Assembly: GCA_002345725.1 (NCBI GenBank)
Contig: DDWP01000012.1
Span: forward strand, 1 to 7,112
DNA: 7,112 nt
Origin: Candidatus Shapirobacteria bacterium UBA2283
GTDB lineage: Bacteria > Patescibacteriota > Microgenomatia > UBA12405
Direction of reading: 5' to 3'
Shown: piece after piece, positions 6,090-7,112 of the stretch
Layout of the letters: every line of letters starts with the position of its first letter
Numbering within the stretch: the first letter of the stretch is position 1
The notes under the pieces: generated by a model
Seen by the model: only the letters and a program-made list of their open reading frames with translations
Told to the model about the DNA's origin: nothing
Database searches by the model: none
Program-made: the position numbers and the translations under genes

Positions 6090-7112
6090 CAACTATTTAG
6101 TTGTCTTCTCTGCATCCTTTTTCCTCCTGCTTTTTGTTGGTAATGTTAAAGGCTTGGTAGTTATTTTTGCCATCATCTTTAGTCTTTTCTATTTCTTTAC
6201 CGAGTCCGACATTCTCGAAAGTACTCTCCTAACCCTTCTAGTATCTCTCCCCTTTGAGCGCCACTTACGCCAGTGGGCACTATATAGCCCATTTATCACC
6301 GACACTAGTGGTTATTATTTTTACTTTGGCATATCCATCAAGCTTTTTTTTGGTTTAGTTATCTTAATGCTGCTTTTGACCCCCAAAGGACGTCAATTTT
6401 TTAAAGGTGCCGTTCTAAACAAAACATCTCTAACTCTTCTTTTCTTTTTCACTCTCGCGACTATCAATAGCTTATTAACTTCCCAAAGATTGATTTTTCC
6501 TTTTACCGGTTATGTTCGACTCGGATTTGCTATTTTCCTTTTCTACCTAGGACAATCATTCTGGCTACCCAAAAATTACCACAAAATATCTGCCTACTTT
6601 ACAGCACTATCTTTCATAATTATTTTCTTTAGTTTTAGACAAATTATTCTCCAACACCCCATTGGGCACTTTCTCGAACTCACCCCCTCTTTCTCACCTC
6701 AAGGTTATTACACCACCGATGGCATACCTCAATACCGAGTCGCCGGATTCTTTTCCCACCCAGTCTATTTTGGCAGCTTTATCTGCCTTATCATCCCTGT
6801 CTTTCTTGGACTTCAACGCTACAAACCATTACTCTCTCTCCCCGTCATCGGTCTTCTTACAGTGTCCAGTCTCAGTACCCAAAGTCGTTCAGTTTGGATA
6901 AGCCTACTATTTCTTCTGATATCCTACTTTGTGTTTTTTCTCAAAAGTAACAAGAAAATTCTCCTCACAATTTTGTTTGTATTTTTAACTATCTTTACCA
7001 TCCTGTCTCTCACTAGACTAAGTTCAATCACAACCCTGTTTGAAGGTGGCAATAGTGGCATTGCCAGATTAAATCATCTATATCTTACCTTTGACATCTT
7101 CAAATCTAGCCC
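6058..7112 (+). CDS. Second Wzy_C / O-antigen ligase-like membrane protein, TTG start, cut by the right edge
   Basis: The frame is open from a TTG at 6058 to the window end (351 codons visible) with no stop. From the TTG it reads MKTLKNYLKNNNYLVVF, a basic amphipathic lead into a hydrophobic segment. The first in-frame ATG (6367) would discard about three membrane segments, so I choose the TTG, which overlaps the preceding gene by 32 bases. Many hydrophobic stretches follow: about 13-27, 31-47, 90-107, 123-138, 154-170, 178-192, 236-250, 258-270, 278-295 and 300-316. Wzy_C-type motifs are RVAGFFSHPVYFG (227-239), with the His-Pro-x-x-Phe-Gly signature, and STQSRSVW (273-280). The end, IARLNHLYLTFDIFKSS, resembles the stretch just before the Pro-Leu-Phe-Gly loop of this family, which should lie just beyond the edge. 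The protein would act in the inner membrane as a glycan ligase or polymerase. It has no Shine-Dalgarno motif. Confidence 0.85.
   Translation, partial: MKTLKNYLKNNNYLVVFSASFFLLLFVGNVKGLVVIFAIIFSLFYFFTESDILESTLLTLLVSLPFERHLRQWALYSPFITDTSGYYFYFGISIKLFFGLVILMLLLTPKGRQFFKGAVLNKTSLTLLFFFTLATINSLLTSQRLIFPFTGYVRLGFAIFLFYLGQSFWLPKNYHKISAYFTALSFIIIFFSFRQIILQHPIGHFLELTPSFSPQGYYTTDGIPQYRVAGFFSHPVYFGSFICLIIPVFLGLQRYKPLLSLPVIGLLTVSSLSTQSRSVWISLLFLLISYFVFFLKSNKKILLTILFVFLTIFTILSLTRLSSITTLFEGGNSGIARLNHLYLTFDIFKSS

Noticed and set aside
6662..6901. A 79-codon plus-strand frame.
   Set aside because: Shadow inside the second ligase-like gene, whose own frame carries the conserved motifs through this stretch.

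Overview
This is an AT-rich window (mid-to-upper 30s % GC by eye) from a bacterial cell-surface polysaccharide locus. The compact layout, short intergenic gaps, absence of Shine-Dalgarno motifs and protein style resemble uncultured Patescibacteria/CPR (Microgenomates-like) genomes. That placement is an impression, not a test.

Layout, left to right: (1) a Wzy_C/O-antigen-ligase-like polytopic membrane protein with a TPR-like C-terminal tail, whose reading frame is open to the left edge of the window, so its N-terminus is missing; (2) two tandem GT4-type glycosyltransferases joined by a 4-base ATGA overlap, apparently paralogues; (3) a radical SAM enzyme with a SPASM/twitch-like C-terminal cysteine region on the minus strand, overlapping the second glycosyltransferase tail-to-tail by 8 bases; (4) divergent from it across about 20 bases, a single-pass membrane-anchored protein of unknown function with an internally repeated beta-rich exterior; (5) a second Wzy_C-like membrane protein that starts at a TTG inside the end of gene 4 and runs off the right edge.

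Together the plus-strand genes look like a module that builds a glycan with the two glycosyltransferases and polymerises it or transfers it to an acceptor with the ligase-like proteins. The repeat protein and the radical SAM enzyme are accessory parts with unknown substrates. The divergent start region at 5219-5241 holds a perfect 14-base palindrome carrying a consensus TATAAT on each strand. Each is placed 5 or 6 bases before a start codon, as expected for two leaderless transcripts sharing one promoter core. The plus strand is strongly C-over-G skewed across genes of both orientations, suggesting a replication-strand effect. No tRNA, rRNA, CRISPR, insertion sequence or clear terminator was found, and no stretch over 300 bases lacks a gene.
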